From positions 3,206,501-3,270,500 of the forward strand of contig JBBBDQ010000421.1 of the NCBI GenBank assembly GCA_037127315.1: a stretch of DNA of 64,000 nt, in the 5' to 3' direction. This DNA is from Ascarosepion bandense. Its lineage: Eukaryota > Mollusca > Cephalopoda > Sepiida > Sepiidae. Position 1 is the first letter of the stretch; each line of letters begins with the position of its first letter. Below, piece by piece: positions 53,148-64,000 of the stretch. A model generated the notes under the pieces. The model had not been told where the DNA came from, did not search any database, and saw only the letters and a list, made by a program, of their open reading frames with translations. The position numbers were made by a program, and so were the translations under genes.

Positions 53148-54780
53148 TTTTACAGACAAAACAAGATTTTTCAAACCGATACAAAGAGATTTTACAGGGA
53201 AATAGGTAAAAAAAGAATTGAAGTGACAGTCCCCACCAGAATGGAAGAAGTCACACAGTTCTGGGAAAAGAACATAGCAAGGAAGAACATTGGATTGTAC
53301 AAGAGATAGAACGAATGAAAAATAAACCAGAACAGACATGGGCTGGAATTACAGAAGAGGATGTTAAATTTGCACTAAAAAAAGCACACAATTGGAAATT
53401 CCCAGGTATAGATAAAATTCCTAACTTTTGGCTATATTATTTAAATACAGCACATAAAAAAACTAGCCAAAGAACTTCAAGAAATGGTTGACGATCCCAC
53501 TAAAATTCCTGCATGGATGACCAAAGGAATTACATTTCTTCTACCCAATAGTGGTGACACAAACAACCCGAAAAACTACAGACCAATTACATGTCTTCCG
53601 ACAACATATAAACTATTAACATCTATTTTAACAAAACAGACATATTTATTCTTAGAAAGAAATGACATGATACCGCTTGAACAAAAAGGGTGCAAACGTG
53701 GCTGTTATGAATGTAAAGACCAATTGCTAATTAACAAAATGATCCTGGAAAACTGCTACAGTACAAAGAAAAATCTTAGTACTGCCTGGATAGATTATCG
53801 AAAGGCATTCGATAGTGTGCCACATTCCTGGATTTTAAAGACTTTAAATATATACAAGATATCGCCCGTCATCATCAATTTCATCAAACAGTGCATGTCT
53901 ATATGGAAAACAACCCTTTACCTCAATCATATAAATGGAACCTATAAGTCTGATGAAATAAACATCAAAAGAGGTATATTTCAAGGTGATTCTTTATCTC
54001 CCTTACTATTCTGCATATCATTAATAGCACTAACCAGTCAACTTAATAAGACAGAATGTGGTTATAAAATAGGACAAAAGAAAATAAGCCATCTATTTTA
54101 CATGGATGACTTGAAGTTATATGCTAAGAATGATAATGAGCTGGAAAGTCTTCTGCAAACTGTAAAATGCTTCAGTGAAGGCATTGGAATGAAATTCAAT
54201 TTGAATAAATGTGCTAAAGCTATAGTTTTAAGTGAAACATCTTCAATTAGCAGTTTTACAAGAAACATCCTCAATTAGCTTAGACCCTGCTGTAACAATA
54301 AAAGAATTGAAACCAGAAGAAGCTTATAAATACCTAGGTGTAAATGAGAGTGAACACATTCACCATAAAAAATGAAAGAAATAGTGCGTAAAGAGTACTA
54401 TAGAAGGCTACGAATGATATTAAAAACTGAATTGAATTCTCAGAACAGAGTTATCGCCATTAATAGCCTTGCAATCCAAGTTGTCTAATATAGCTTTAAC
54501 ATCTTAAACTGGACTCTAAACGACATCAGGCGAATGGATGCTAAAACAAGAAAGCTTCTTTCTAAGCATAAGATGCATCATCCAAAGGCTGATGTAGACC
54601 GTCTATACATACCCCGTAAAGAAGGTGGAAGAGGTCTTATTCAGCTGGAATTGTCATACAAGACAACAACTATTGGCTTACTAACATACATAGAAACAAC
54701 AAAGGATTGGATGATACAATTAGTAAGGCAACATGAAGAAAGAAAGAAAGAAAGAATATTCAATAATAAAAGAAGGCAGT
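53148..54780 (+). pseudogene. R2/R4-like LINE reverse transcriptase
   Basis: After frameshifts near 53280 and in an A run at 53455, the part 53484-54278 is open for 264 codons. Seen: GITFLLPNSGDTNNPKNYRP and ITCLPTTYKLLTSILT (fingers), AWIDYRKAFDSVPH (motif A, catalytic Asp), RGIFQGDSLSPLLF (motif B), HLFYMDDLKLYAKND (motif C, MDD with both Asp), IGMKFNLNKCA (motif D). A further frameshift at about 54250 gives KPEEAYKYLGVNE, then a stop at 54484 interrupts NSLAIQVV and YSFNILNW, and KMHHPKADVDRLYIP with GGRGLIQLELSYKTTTIG forms the thumb. Catalytic residues are kept but the protein is in at least four pieces. Confidence 0.92.
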
Positions 54781-54895
54781 AAATACAAACAAGATTTACA
54801 GTTAGTAGATTCTGTAGAAAAGCAAAACAGAAGCCAAGAACCAACTATTGCGGCAAAAAATATGAAAATGAAAGCCAAAGAAAGCTCTTGAACAG

Positions 54896-55669
54896 ATGAA
54901 ACAGCGCTGGCAAGACAAACCTCTGCATGGCCAATATCCAGAACGTGCCAATAAATCCAATGTTGACAAAGTTAATACTCATCGATGGTTACGTGCATCT
55001 GGATTAAAGTCTGAAACTGAAGGCTTTATTCTTGCAGCACAAGACCAAAGTCTTTTCACTAGAAACTTTCAGGCAAATATTATGCATAATAATATGGATC
55101 CAAAATGCAGGTTTTGTGATAAACACCAAGAAACAATAGACCACCTAATCTCAGGCTGTTCTGTGCTTGCCTCAAATGAATATAAAAATCGCCACGATAG
55201 AGTTGGGCAATATTTACATTGGGCAATGTGCAAACATTATGGAAAAGCTGTAAACAATGGTATGAACATCACCCAGCACCGGTTACAGAAATAGAAGATG
55301 TAACCATTCTATGGGATTACACCATCTACACAGACAGAAAAATTGAAGCAAACAGGCCAGACATTATTGCTAAAAACCAGAAGGAGAAAACTTGTCTATT
55401 AATTGATATAGCTTGTCCAGCGGATTGTAACATAGCAATCAAGGAATTTGAAAAACTGTCAAAATATAAAGACCTGGAAATTGAAATAGAAAAAAATGTG
55501 GAAATTGAAAACAAAAGTTGTGCCAGTGATAGTAGGTGCACTTGGAATGATAAAAAATGGAACAAAACAACACATTGAAAGAATCCCTGGAAACCCCAGC
55601 TTAAGAGATATACAAAAAATTGTCTTATTAAGTACAGCCCACACACTAAGGAAAACTTTATCTATGTAA
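54896..55669 (+). pseudogene. R2/R4-like LINE CCHC motif and endonuclease
   Basis: From 54896: THRWLRASGLKSETEGFILA, then a C-x2-C-x8-H-x4-C zinc motif at about 55103-55155, then NRHDRVGQYLHWAMCKHYG. After a shift (55219 frame): RPDIIAKNQ, CLLIDIACPADCNIAIKEFE and KLSKYKDLEIEIEKN, matching the PD-(D/E)xK arrangement of restriction-like endonucleases (RPD, the Asp in LIDIA and the Lys in KLSKY). Another shift gives VIVGALGMIKNGTKQHI, ERIPGNPSLRDIQKIVLLST and AHTLRKTLSM, ending at a stop near 55667. In live elements this domain nicks the insertion target. Confidence 0.88.
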
Positions 55670-55785
55670 TGCTGGGGATGATATGGAAGATAGAAAAACA
55701 TGAAATGGAGCCATAACAACACGCCACGACCTGCCTTAGGTCTCTCCGCAGAAAGAGAAATAATAATAATAATAATAATAATAGC

Positions 55786-57889
55786 TATAGAGAGATAATT
55801 GATATTTATTAATTCAGTCTTGTGTCGTACTTAATTGAACTCCTTACAACTTAAAGCTTAGGATTTATTCGTGATCATCAGCAGAAGATTATTTTCGTTA
55901 CCATCGGAAGGTTTTTATCAGGTTGGTATGTTGGATTTGTGTAAGAATAAGGTATAGTGGAAGAATAAAATATACATTTTGAATATTACAATAGAAATCT
56001 ATTGATAGAAAGGATAAAATGAATTGCAAAAGTTAATATTTAATGAGAAATTTAAGGATATCAAGAGTTGTGGAAATGTTCGTAGTAGTAATTTGTTGGA
56101 AAGAGTTTATGCGTATGTATGTATGTTTGTATGTATGTATGAACTTTTGTTTGATAGTTATGTCTAAATGGAGAAGAAGTAAAAGGAATCAACATACGAG
56201 AAAGAAGGAGAAAAAGGACAAATGTGCGACGCGACCTTACGTCCGGATCGACTTGAAGTATCTCCCTGTTACATTTTAGTATGTCGTCTCGCTGCTCCCA
56301 TATAACTGTCCGACTGACACTATCCAAAGCCTTTTATAGTAATTTAGATTTTTCGCACTGGATTGCTAAGTTTTTTCAGGTCTTGCAAATCGCTCCCATT
56401 GGTCAGAAAATCAATTTAACATCTACTCGGGAAAGTTCGGTTTGTACTTTTTCTTTAAGGACATATTTCTATTTGGCAAAACCAGGATTTCACACGTCAT
56501 TGGGATTTTTTGTAAAAATGAAGAAGGTTGCTTTTAATTCTTAATTTCCTATGCACCACAGGCTCTTTGGAATTTCTTGTGCGAAGGTGTCAACTTCAGA
56601 GCAGCTATAGTCAAATATTGCTTACTAAGCAAGAGGCCACAAAAATGCAGAGAAAGGGAATTGTAGTGACCAGACATACTTTTAATGACATTAGCAGAAC
56701 TATTTGATAAAGCCCTGAAAAAGTTATTAGATGTAATTATTACCCAGAGCAACGGACATCTGAAGAAGGCCGGTTGAAATGTGGTAATAATAAACTGGAA
56801 ATAATAATGATAAGGGTAACTCCTTATCCGAAAAAATTAAAAAGAAATCATTACTTAGAAGATAAACTACTAACACTTACCCAAGAATATGGCTGCCAAG
56901 AAAGAAAGAAAAGAAAGAAAGAATTCAGAGCTTGAGAACATTTCGTGTCCTTTGAGAACATTTACAAACACAATAGCAGTCATTACAGTCAGACATTAGG
57001 GTGACCTGGAAAGCAATTACGCTTTACCAATTCGCTTGAGATGTAAGTGGACAGTTGAACAAGTCACGTTAAGTGATGGTACAACATTTTTGGTACTTTG
57101 AAATGGATACACTTGTGTAGTTTCTTTCAAAAGTCTTTTTTTCATACAGAAAAAGTAATTCTGTAAAGCAAGATTTTCGGATATCTAACAAGCACCTTTT
57201 TTAAACCCTTGAAACCACAGCTGATTTTAGGAGCCTGAAACACAGGAGAGTTGAACAGCTGTAAAGTCGCCATAGTCAAGTTCGGTTTGCACATAAGCAA
57301 AGCTACCCTCTAAATCAACATTTGACATACCATGATTCAATGAGTTGGGGCGATTAGGAGAAAGTTTATTGGTTTTCTACGGGTCTTCTTACCCGAGGCA
57401 GATAAATGATCAACGTGAATAAGCTTACTGCTAATTCAACCGACGTTTCAACGCTACGATCTTAATATATTTGAAACTATAAATAACATAAAAACAAATA
57501 ATATGGGAAGAAAAAAGTTCAGACTCCCGGCACCTTTGCTACAAATGTTTACATACGATATTTAAGTTTTAATGTTAGATCCTGTGAGTTGTGTTTAGTC
57601 AAAGCCGAGAAACTCTTGAAAAATAAATATTAATGAACTTTCTGGCTTAATTTCACGGACGAAAATAAAGCTGGGAGTTTTACTTTTGTTTAAGATAATG
57701 TGATTTTCCGATGGAATTCAGTAAGTCATAAGACAATTTACGTAGAGTGCACCCGAGACCAGTATTTGCAATCAGAAAAAAATATACAGATTTGAGATTA
57801 GTTTTCAGAAGATGAGTGTGGGTACTTGCGATACTTTCTTCACTTTATATGTGCGGTCGATATTAAGATAGCTGAAATGTCATACGCCT
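55786..57889. other. AT-rich DNA, no family assigned
   Basis: Two kilobases without a recognised element. Open frames at 56043-56279 and 56281-56544 (78 and 87 codons) show no known motif. The minus strand near 57435-57460 (GTAGCGTTGAAACGTCGGTT) is reminiscent of a Penelope-type terminus but too short to call. Confidence 0.4.
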
Positions 57890-57978
57890 TTTTCTATATG
57901 ATTTGTCCTTTCAGAACGTAAGCGACCATGGCTTTCTACGTCTCCCTTTTTCTTGTGGCTCTTAGCAGGCCTTCTACT
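57890..57978 (-). repeat. RTE-like LINE, tail fragment
   Basis: TTTGTCCTTTCAGAACGTAA and GCGACCATGGCTTTCTACGT are the complement of the family's last codons (KAMxxYVLKG). About 90 bases. Confidence 0.75.
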
Positions 57979-58249
57979 GTTGTGAAGAAAAGGGGTAGTA
58001 AGATGGAAAATAATTTTTCACCCACAAGGCTGCCAAGATGGTTTTCAACTCGATCGAGACAGACAAAAGAGAACTGAAGCAGTACTTCATTTTTGTCTGT
58101 TCTGACTCTTGTAAAGTCTATAACAAGTGGGAGTCGGATAAAATCCATGCACAAAATTTCTATTTCGATAAACACTGGATCAATACAACTATAATTTTAG
58201 TGGATGAACCAAGAACTCAGGTTTATGCATATTGACATAATTAAGAATA
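57979..58249. other. unassigned segment
   Basis: Less AT-rich. A 65-codon frame at 58038-58235 (ETDKRELKQYFIFVC) has no match I recognise. Confidence 0.35.
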
Positions 58250-58648
58250 AATTTCTTCTATGTGCCCTATCCGTTCAAGACGTAGGCGATCATGGCCTTC
58301 CACGTCTCCCTATCCCTGGAGGCTCTTAGCACGCTTTCTCCCGTAACGTCATGCAGCCCCCGTTCTGTCATCCACCTGATCAGGTTCTTCTAATATGTTA
58401 TCCGCCGCTTTCCTCTGTCTCTTTTTCCCCCTCTATCTGGCCTGTTACTATCAGGTTCTACAAGCCATCCTTCCTCATTACATGTTCCAGGAACTTTAGC
58501 TGTCTCTTCCTGGTTCTCAGTATTAATTTTACTTTTTGTTTCCATTCTTTTCAAAACCCCATCATTGCTCACATGCTCGATCCATGATATCTGCAGTATC
58601 CTTCTGTCGAATCAATTGCTTTAAGTTTTTCCTTCGTCTTTAAAATAT
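58250..58648 (-). pseudogene. RTE-like LINE, 3' fragment
   Basis: Complement of GAACGGGGGCTGCATGACGT, the LILTG/RGKRRITY region and NDGVLKRMETK, up to a degraded EKLEAAEMWF equivalent at about 58600-58640. The frame shifts in the LSIRKRQLKF segment. Confidence 0.85.
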
Positions 58649-58929
58649 TTAGTAAAAGTTTTAATTTAGTATAAGTACCTGAGTGCTAATTTAATTTGGC
58701 GTCAAAAATTACGAATACGTTGTTTTCAATGGATTGATTGATAATGTTAAGTCATTTTGGTGCTACTAAAGCATGTTCTACCCCAATAAGTCGCTTACCT
58801 AGGTGCAGCGCGGAGGTTTACCATATGCGTCCCCTCACGTGGTCATCAGTTCACGTTACCTGCCCATATCTTAAGAAACAAATGAAACTCCTAAATAAGA
58901 ATACTCCTAGGCCTGCTGGGCGCATATGA
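58649..58929. other. unassigned segment
   Basis: Includes a 63-codon frame (58738-58929) with no recognised motif. It may be upstream sequence of the next LINE. Confidence 0.35.
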
Positions 58930-60141
58930 GCAAGACAGGAATTGCCACACAGACTTTATTCACCAGGTAACTTTAACTAGAAAAAGTTTCGGAGAAATGA
59001 CCAATGTTTTGAAATGCAGAGAAAAAAAACGATGCCGGTGGTTGTCGAAGGGCGACGATTCTACTGCTAGTTACGCGGTACAGTAGGGCACATGATGAAG
59101 GTGTGCCCAGGAAAAAATGCGGTGCCGCAGCCTCCAACAGCAGCATCAGCGGAAGTGGCGACAGGGAAGTGGAATGAGGCGGTCAAAAAGGGAAAAAAGA
59201 CACTAAGCCTTCCTCCCTAGCTCCCATAAAAAGCAGAATCAGTCGAGAAGCAGAAGCCGAAAAATCAGTAGCAGCTGCTGTCTGCCCCCCCCCCACACAC
59301 ACACAAAAAAAAGCTGCTACAAGAAAAAGAGGCTAAGAAGAAAGATGAGCAACAACGTTTTCAGAAACAACAGAAGCAATGGAAAAAGAAGTGTGATTCA
59401 GACATAGAGGCCGATGAAAATGTCCCCACCATATTCCTCCTCTTTGAAGAAAGAAGAGGTCGAGAAGGAAAAGATAGAAAAACCTATGAAAAAAGAAAAG
59501 TGAGATGAAGGCAGGGAGAAAGAACTGACTGAGCGAATAGACCTCAACCGCAAAAGAGTCCAAAAATCTACAAGTCTTGCCCCTTCACTTTGCCGGGTTT
59601 TGTCCCCCACTTCTTCCACATTCTCCTTTGATTCAATCTCTACGCCATTCTCTATCCACTTCCACCGCCCCACTCTGCTAAAAGCAAATTCTCTGGACCA
59701 AAAGAAATAGGCAAAGTGAACTGAGTGGAACTAGAGAGGAAGTTATCGAACAAAAAAGTCGGTAAACGACCCTAAAATTTACCCAAAGTGCAGGGGGTTA
59801 TTACATGTATAAGGGACACGAGGAGTTACTAGAATATATAGAGCCACTTTTATGAAGCCAAATATGTGTAACCAGATGTCCGGGTGTTTGAGGCGGGATA
59901 ACCCGATTCAAAAGATATGTACACTTTTTGCGCAGGGAGGGTTCCCTTATTTCTCTACTCCCTCGTCATATAGGGTTGTAAAACCAATTTACATCATGGA
60001 TGTTGGCGGTATTGTACTAGAAGAACGAATTAAGTAAGAGCTGGGTACAGTGAGCCTAAGGCAGTCGGTCGAGGTACTTACTACCGCAGATTTCTGTCCG
60101 GTATGTGAATAGGGTTGATTGTTTTCTCTTTTCATACTTAA
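58930..60141 (+). pseudogene. LINE ORF1-like region with zinc-knuckle remnant
   Basis: Around 59070-59110 the plus strand encodes C, two codons including a stop, R, GTVGHMMKVC. This is a CCHC knuckle (C-x2-C-x4-H-x4-C) whose second Cys has become Arg. After it come GKNAVPQPPTAASAEVATGK and WNEAVKKGKK, then a Gln/Lys-rich segment (EKEAKKKDEQQRFQKQQKQW) and, at 59852-60037, TPSSYRVVKPIYIMDVGGIV. The order suggests a Gag-like ORF1 upstream of the endonuclease at 60142. Many stops are present. Confidence 0.6.
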
Positions 60142-60837
60142 ATGATGTCTATCAAGATAAACAGCTTACTTCGTGACCGTCTGTCGTTCGGTGAAGATGT
60201 TACCGCGATCCAAGAGACTCATTTTGTTTCTAACGTTCACGCATGTGTGCTGTCTAACGACTTTGTCGTCTACTCAGCATATGGAGACCGACTGTCCAGA
60301 GGTGTTTCTTTGCTAGTGAGTACACTGAATTCGAGTGTGGACTTTGTTCATTCAGAAGCCGAGGGCCGGTTGATTGTGACTACTGTGAAAAGTAGTTCTT
60401 TTCGAATCGTTGCGGTTTATCCGCCCATTGAACGGGGTGGGGAACGTGTCTCGTTTTTTAAGCAGCTGGGCCGTTCTTGGTGGATTAAACACTCTTAGTC
60501 TTAATGGGGAAGGAAAATAGATATGGAGTGGGTAGGTAGCAGGAGGTCAAGTGATCGTAGCTTGATTGTTCTGATCGATAGATACCGGGTCAATCACCCC
60601 GGGGTTAAGATGTGGACGTGGGAGCTTAGGTTGGCGACTACCAAGGTGGTTAGGTACCTGGATAGAATGTTCGTCAGAAGGGCCGATATAGATTTACTAG
60701 ATTGTCCCACGTTTCACTGGTTACGCTATTTGAACCACAAACTTGTTTGTGCCTTGGTGGCGTTAGATGGTAGGATTAGAATAGCTGGTTACTGGAAGTT
60801 CGATCTGTCTTTACCGGACAGGCGAGACGTTCAGTAA
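60142..60837 (+). pseudogene. APE-type endonuclease of a LINE
   Basis: The first frame (60142-60498) has VTAIQETHFVSNVHACVLSN, with the Glu of the apurinic endonuclease active site, SAYGDRLSRGVSLLV and SSSFRIVAVYPP. After a stop and deletion, 60523-60837 has GSRRSSDRSLIVLIDRYRVN, KMWTW, YLDRMFVRRADIDLLDCPTF and WLRYLNHKLVCAL. In the family the last motif is normally D-H. Here it is N-H, so the catalytic Asp is lost. GYWKFDLSLPDRRDV leads towards the reverse transcriptase. The element is of the L1/Tx1/Jockey broad type, clade uncertain. Confidence 0.83.
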
Positions 60838-61149
60838 CAGATAACTACTGTAGTGTAGTGAGAACTAGTGGATGCAGTTATTGAGAATATGTGATTAGAC
60901 AGGCTTAAGAATAAGATTAGACTCTTCACCACCAAGTTTAATAAACGGCTCGCGCTATATAGAGCTAACAAGGTGAAGGCTCTTAAGGATAGTATTTCCC
61001 AAGGGATAGCCCTAGTTAGGGAGGCGCTAGAGCTTTTAATGGCAATATGTATTACTTTGGGTTTCTTTTTGTTAGGTCGGAAATACAGGATTTGTTTTTA
61101 ATTCGCTCGCGAATCGTTAAGACGATGACGCACTAAGACGCAAGAGGTT
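60838..61149 (+). pseudogene. start of LINE reverse transcriptase, decayed
   Basis: After several stops, DRLKNKIRLFTTKFNKRLAL and YRANKVKALKDSISQGIALV match the linker between endonuclease and reverse transcriptase. The similarity stops at about 61100. Palm motifs are absent. Confidence 0.6.
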
Positions 61150-61612
61150 ACTGTGAGTGAAAGATTTTAGTGGGAAGAAACGAAAATAAACGAAAGAAAT
61201 TCAGGAAGATAGAAGAGGGCGATTGGGGTTATAAAGACTGGAACGTACAGTTACATCTCGCTATTTCAACAATAAAACAGTGAGACCTAGTTACCTATCG
61301 TTCGGTACGTTTAAATTCATGTAGTCGTAGTACAAAGCAGCAGAGCTATATAGAACAATGACCATGAAAACATTTATAGAAAAGACAGAAGAAAACAAGG
61401 TCACGGCGGTGGGGAACTGACCGAAGTCGAGATGCCAGGTCAGGATTGATAATATTACAGACACTTCTATAGAATCTGTCATCTCGAGATATATATCAGG
61501 AATACTAAACCAGCAATATAGGAGCAATATTCAATGTACGCATGATGAGTAGATTTATAAATGTGCAATATAGATTCTGGCGAGAAGAATTGTGGAGTTC
61601 GACACAACGAAA
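61150..61612 (-). pseudogene. Jockey/CR1-like LINE, 3' fragment
   Basis: Reversed, it parallels 19652-20052 joined to 22763-22960: TAACAATAGTTGTTTCGTTG, GAATATTGCTCCTATATTGC, CTGACCTGGCATCTCGACTT and, later, TGAGATGTAACTGTACG. It includes the end of the reverse transcriptase protein in broken frames. Confidence 0.65.
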
Positions 61613-61720
61613 CAACTATTGTAACAGTAAACATAGTAGTCGATTCAATCAGTCCACTTGATGTCGATGGAAAATGTGAGACCAAGAATGCACAAGGAAT
61701 AACAGCAAAACGTAATCCTA

Positions 61721-63383
61721 CGCAAGGCACCTTTTTTTTTAGTGTGAAAGACACATTTATTTGGAAATTCTTGCAAAAATCAAATAATGTTCAGATTTTG
61801 ATTAAAATTTCAGGACTTATTTATAATTGGCTGAAATCAGTTTTGAAAGAATTATTTTTATAAAATATTAGAAAAATATTTTTTTACATATGTTACTCCA
61901 CTACCAATTAATTTCCAGAAATGTCTAAAAATTCGCCATCGATCACCAATAAACCTGATATTAGTTAAACTCAGGAGTCATTGAGGAATGCTAATCAACT
62001 GTATCTTTTCTTCAGAATTAGCAGATTTTCTAAAAAGTAGCTCAGAATAACGAAAAAAGTTTAATAAAACTATGCCATTTTTTATTTGGATAAACTTTTT
62101 TTGCTTTTATAAACAAAATAAATTAATGCTATCATAGTCTGAATAAAAAACAAAACATTTTTCCATGATTAATGAATTTTTACAAGAATTGTTTTCATTT
62201 TGTTAAATTATTTTTTATTATAATACTTTATAAAGTTTCAATTCTTTTTTTTTAATTTCCTCCTCCATCGATTATGCTTGGGTGTGAAATTAATGCAATG
62301 AAGACTACATTTACTAACCGAAATTCTAAAAGCTCAATACAACTAATTTAGTTTTTGGGTTTTTATAATAATTAAAACATTTTAATTGTATGCATGCTGA
62401 TTACTCGTATTTGCTTGTTACGGGTGACCGTAGATGATATATATCATTAAAAGGTCACGTGTTTCAAAGGTTGTGCTCCATACATGAAAAAAAAAACAAA
62501 AAAACATTTGCTTTGCAAATCATCCCTTTAAAATTTAAAGCAACTTTTATATTTTAATTCCTAATTTCTTAATTTTGTTAAAAAAAATAATAACTGTGAA
62601 ATTCAAAATTTGTGGAGGTACCTAAAAAGATTATGAAAAATAAATATCAAAAATAAAAATAAATAAATTCCATAACATTTCATAAATTATTAAGTAATCT
62701 CAGCCGTTACATATTTTTATTCTGTTATTAAATTGCAAAATTTTTTAACAGACAGTTTTATATTATTTTAATTTTTATTTTTCAGAAAACATTTTCAAAC
62801 CTAAGGATATAAAAATTCTATAAAATAATGGAAATTGCTGAAAACATTGTTAAAATTTTAACTTTAACATAATTAAAAATTAAAAAAACATTTGTACGAA
62901 TAATATTTATACCAAATCGTCTTCCATACTTGACGGCTACTGTATATCATGTCAATTATAGCCTCTGATAAGGCTATGACAGGTGCGATAACAAGGATAC
63001 CGTAATTAAGAAACGTTTTTATAGTACTATTTAGGCAGTAAGCAAATAATTCTCGTTACAAGTCAGCATATGGTAATTTTGAATTCGGTAATTTGAATAA
63101 AATAATGTGTCAGTGAGGTGTATTTTATTTTTGCAAGATTTTTTAAAACCGAGAATTGGCTTCTGTTTACAATCGATGAATAATGGTCGAAAAATTGAAT
63201 TTTTTTTTCTTTAAACCAAAAAGTTTTAGATTTCGATCAATATAATTTTGGTTTGAAATACACCAGGTTATTTTGCTTACTGGAATTACTAAAATTTAAT
63301 TTCTTGGCTTTCAATTAAAGCCAAAAATAAAGCTTTAAGAAAACTTTATTTCTAAAAATTCAATTTAAATTTAGGTATCGAAA
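61721..63383 (-). repeat. dispersed AT-rich repeat family C, copy 2
   Basis: Inverted partner of 9388-11135, with the same landmarks in reverse order: GGAAATTCTTGCAAAAATCA near 61765, ACTCAGGAGTCATTGAGG near 61970, TAGTCTGAATAAA near 62137, AATTGCTGAAAACATTG near 62832 and CTTGGCTTTCAATTAAAG near 63304. Non-coding. A family B SINE lies just outside, as at copy 1. Confidence 0.75.
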
Positions 63384-63392
63384 ATGAGTGGA

Positions 63393-63685
63393 AGTACCAT
63401 ACGTGAGGCACACTTCGGCGATCACATCTCTTTCGATCCATGATTGACTAGGTAAAGGTTTTCCTACAGTAGGTCGCCATTTTCCTACAGTAGACTAGTG
63501 GCCAGCCAAAGTTAAAAAAACCCAATCTGTGCTGCTATTCAACCCATGGTTGGAGAGAGGAGAGATGTATTAATAACTTTTTTAAGGTTATTTGCGTGTA
63601 AGTGAATGCAAATAATTCAGTTAGAATTTGAATCCGGCTCTTCGATTTTTCATTTCGAGCAGATATCGTTTCTACGTCAACACGG
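63393..63685 (-). mobile_element. SINE, family B, diverged
   Basis: GTACCATACGTGAGGCACAC, CAGTAGACTAGTGGCCAGCC, CAACCCATGGTTGGAGAGAG and the head TTTGAATCCGGCTCTTCG keep the full order. The hairpin is disrupted (CATCTCTTTCGATCCATGAT). Older than the other copies. Confidence 0.82.
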
Positions 63686-64000
63686 TTATATATTATCTGC
63701 TTTTGAACTCGGTCTAAAAACGTTCTAGTGAATAGCGACAAAGGTTTTGCATTTTCTTCCTTTTCAGAAACTATATTTTAACAAACGGAATAAATCAAAA
63801 TTTGTCGTTAGGTTAGACTCACCTGAGAGATGAAAAAAAAATCACTTTCTTTTTAATTTGGAATTAAATTCTTAAGAAAATATACATTCTGCTTCAAAAT
63901 GAACTTTTTTTAAAAAATTCTTTCACACCATGCTATGCAATAAAGCAACGAAGATACAAGCGGTTACAGAGTTTGAAAGAAAGTGAGAAAAAACATTAAG
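63686..64000. other. AT-rich DNA, no feature recognised
   Basis: Nothing recognised to the end of the window. Confidence 0.5.

Larger units (their letters stand above)
51720..55785 (+). mobile_element. near full-length R2/R4-like LINE with RLE
   Basis: A 4.1 kb non-LTR retrotransposon with one former long reading frame now broken into pieces: N-terminal Myb-like region (51849-53147), reverse transcriptase (53270-54780), CCHC motif and restriction-like endonuclease (54896-55669), then a short 3' untranslated region ending in a TAA array at 55758-55783. The endonuclease downstream of the reverse transcriptase, and the absence of an apurinic-type endonuclease, place it in the R2/R4/NeSL-type group. 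The TAA end resembles R4/Dong elements, known to sit in TAA repeats. The clade is not resolved. The 5' boundary is estimated from the change out of AT-rich DNA. Confidence 0.87.

Overview
The window looks like AT-rich animal DNA with no ordinary host gene that I can recognise with confidence. Nearly everything that can be identified is a transposable element, a fragment of one, or a simple repeat. I see no bacterial-style operons, CRISPR arrays or functional RNA genes. The mix is tRNA-derived SINEs with a strong internal hairpin, RTE-like and Jockey/CR1-like LINE tails, Penelope-like elements, an R2/R4-type LINE, mariner and piggyBac-type DNA elements, and long TA, CA and GATA arrays. From general knowledge this fits a cephalopod mollusc such as an octopus. 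The organism is my inference and not a database result.

Layout. 1-9 kb: a compound microsatellite, an RTE-like LINE tail, the first copy of a dispersed repeat here called family A, an inverted pair of Penelope-type terminal segments, a Tc1/mariner relic and a SINE. 9.4-11.1 kb: a 1.7 kb non-coding AT-rich repeat (family C), whose second copy lies inverted at 61.7-63.4 kb. 11.5-17 kb: a fold-back Penelope-type terminus, a poly(A) retroposon, a piggyBac-type MITE (13667-13940), the best RTE-like LINE copy (14150-15057), family A and a Jockey/CR1-like tail. 19.6-23.7 kb: a Jockey/CR1-like LINE split by a deleted LTR retrotransposon (20053-22762), whose own 5' LTR was later hit by a retroposon with a 15-bp target duplication. 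24-34 kb: microsatellites, SINE heads, one small ORF with a signal-peptide-like start (23913-24149), and a Penelope-like element carrying YRDDG and GIY-YIG-type motifs (31720-32950). 34.6-37.3 kb: a polypyrimidine tract holding a 719-bp mariner, then a polypurine tract. 37.8-40.4 kb: a decayed Jockey/CR1-like LINE interrupted by a SINE pair and a piggyBac-type MITE. 40-50 kb: many SINEs, an inverted duplicate of a LINE-SINE junction, family A copies, a 5S rRNA-derived pseudogene and another Penelope-like 3' end. 51.7-55.8 kb: the most complete element, an R2/R4-like LINE with Myb-like, reverse transcriptase, CCHC and restriction-like endonuclease regions ending in a TAA array. 58.9-61.1 kb: a decayed APE-endonuclease LINE with an ORF1 zinc-knuckle remnant.

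Every recognisable transposon reading frame carries stops or frameshifts, so none is expected to act on its own. The value of the window is as a record of nested insertions, from which relative ages can be read, and in a few repeats that may not be catalogued: family C, modular family A, the 5S-tRNA composite and the retroposon in the LTR. I found no convincing new biological system. The best non-transposon candidate is the possible secreted-protein exon at 23913-24149, which is unproven.
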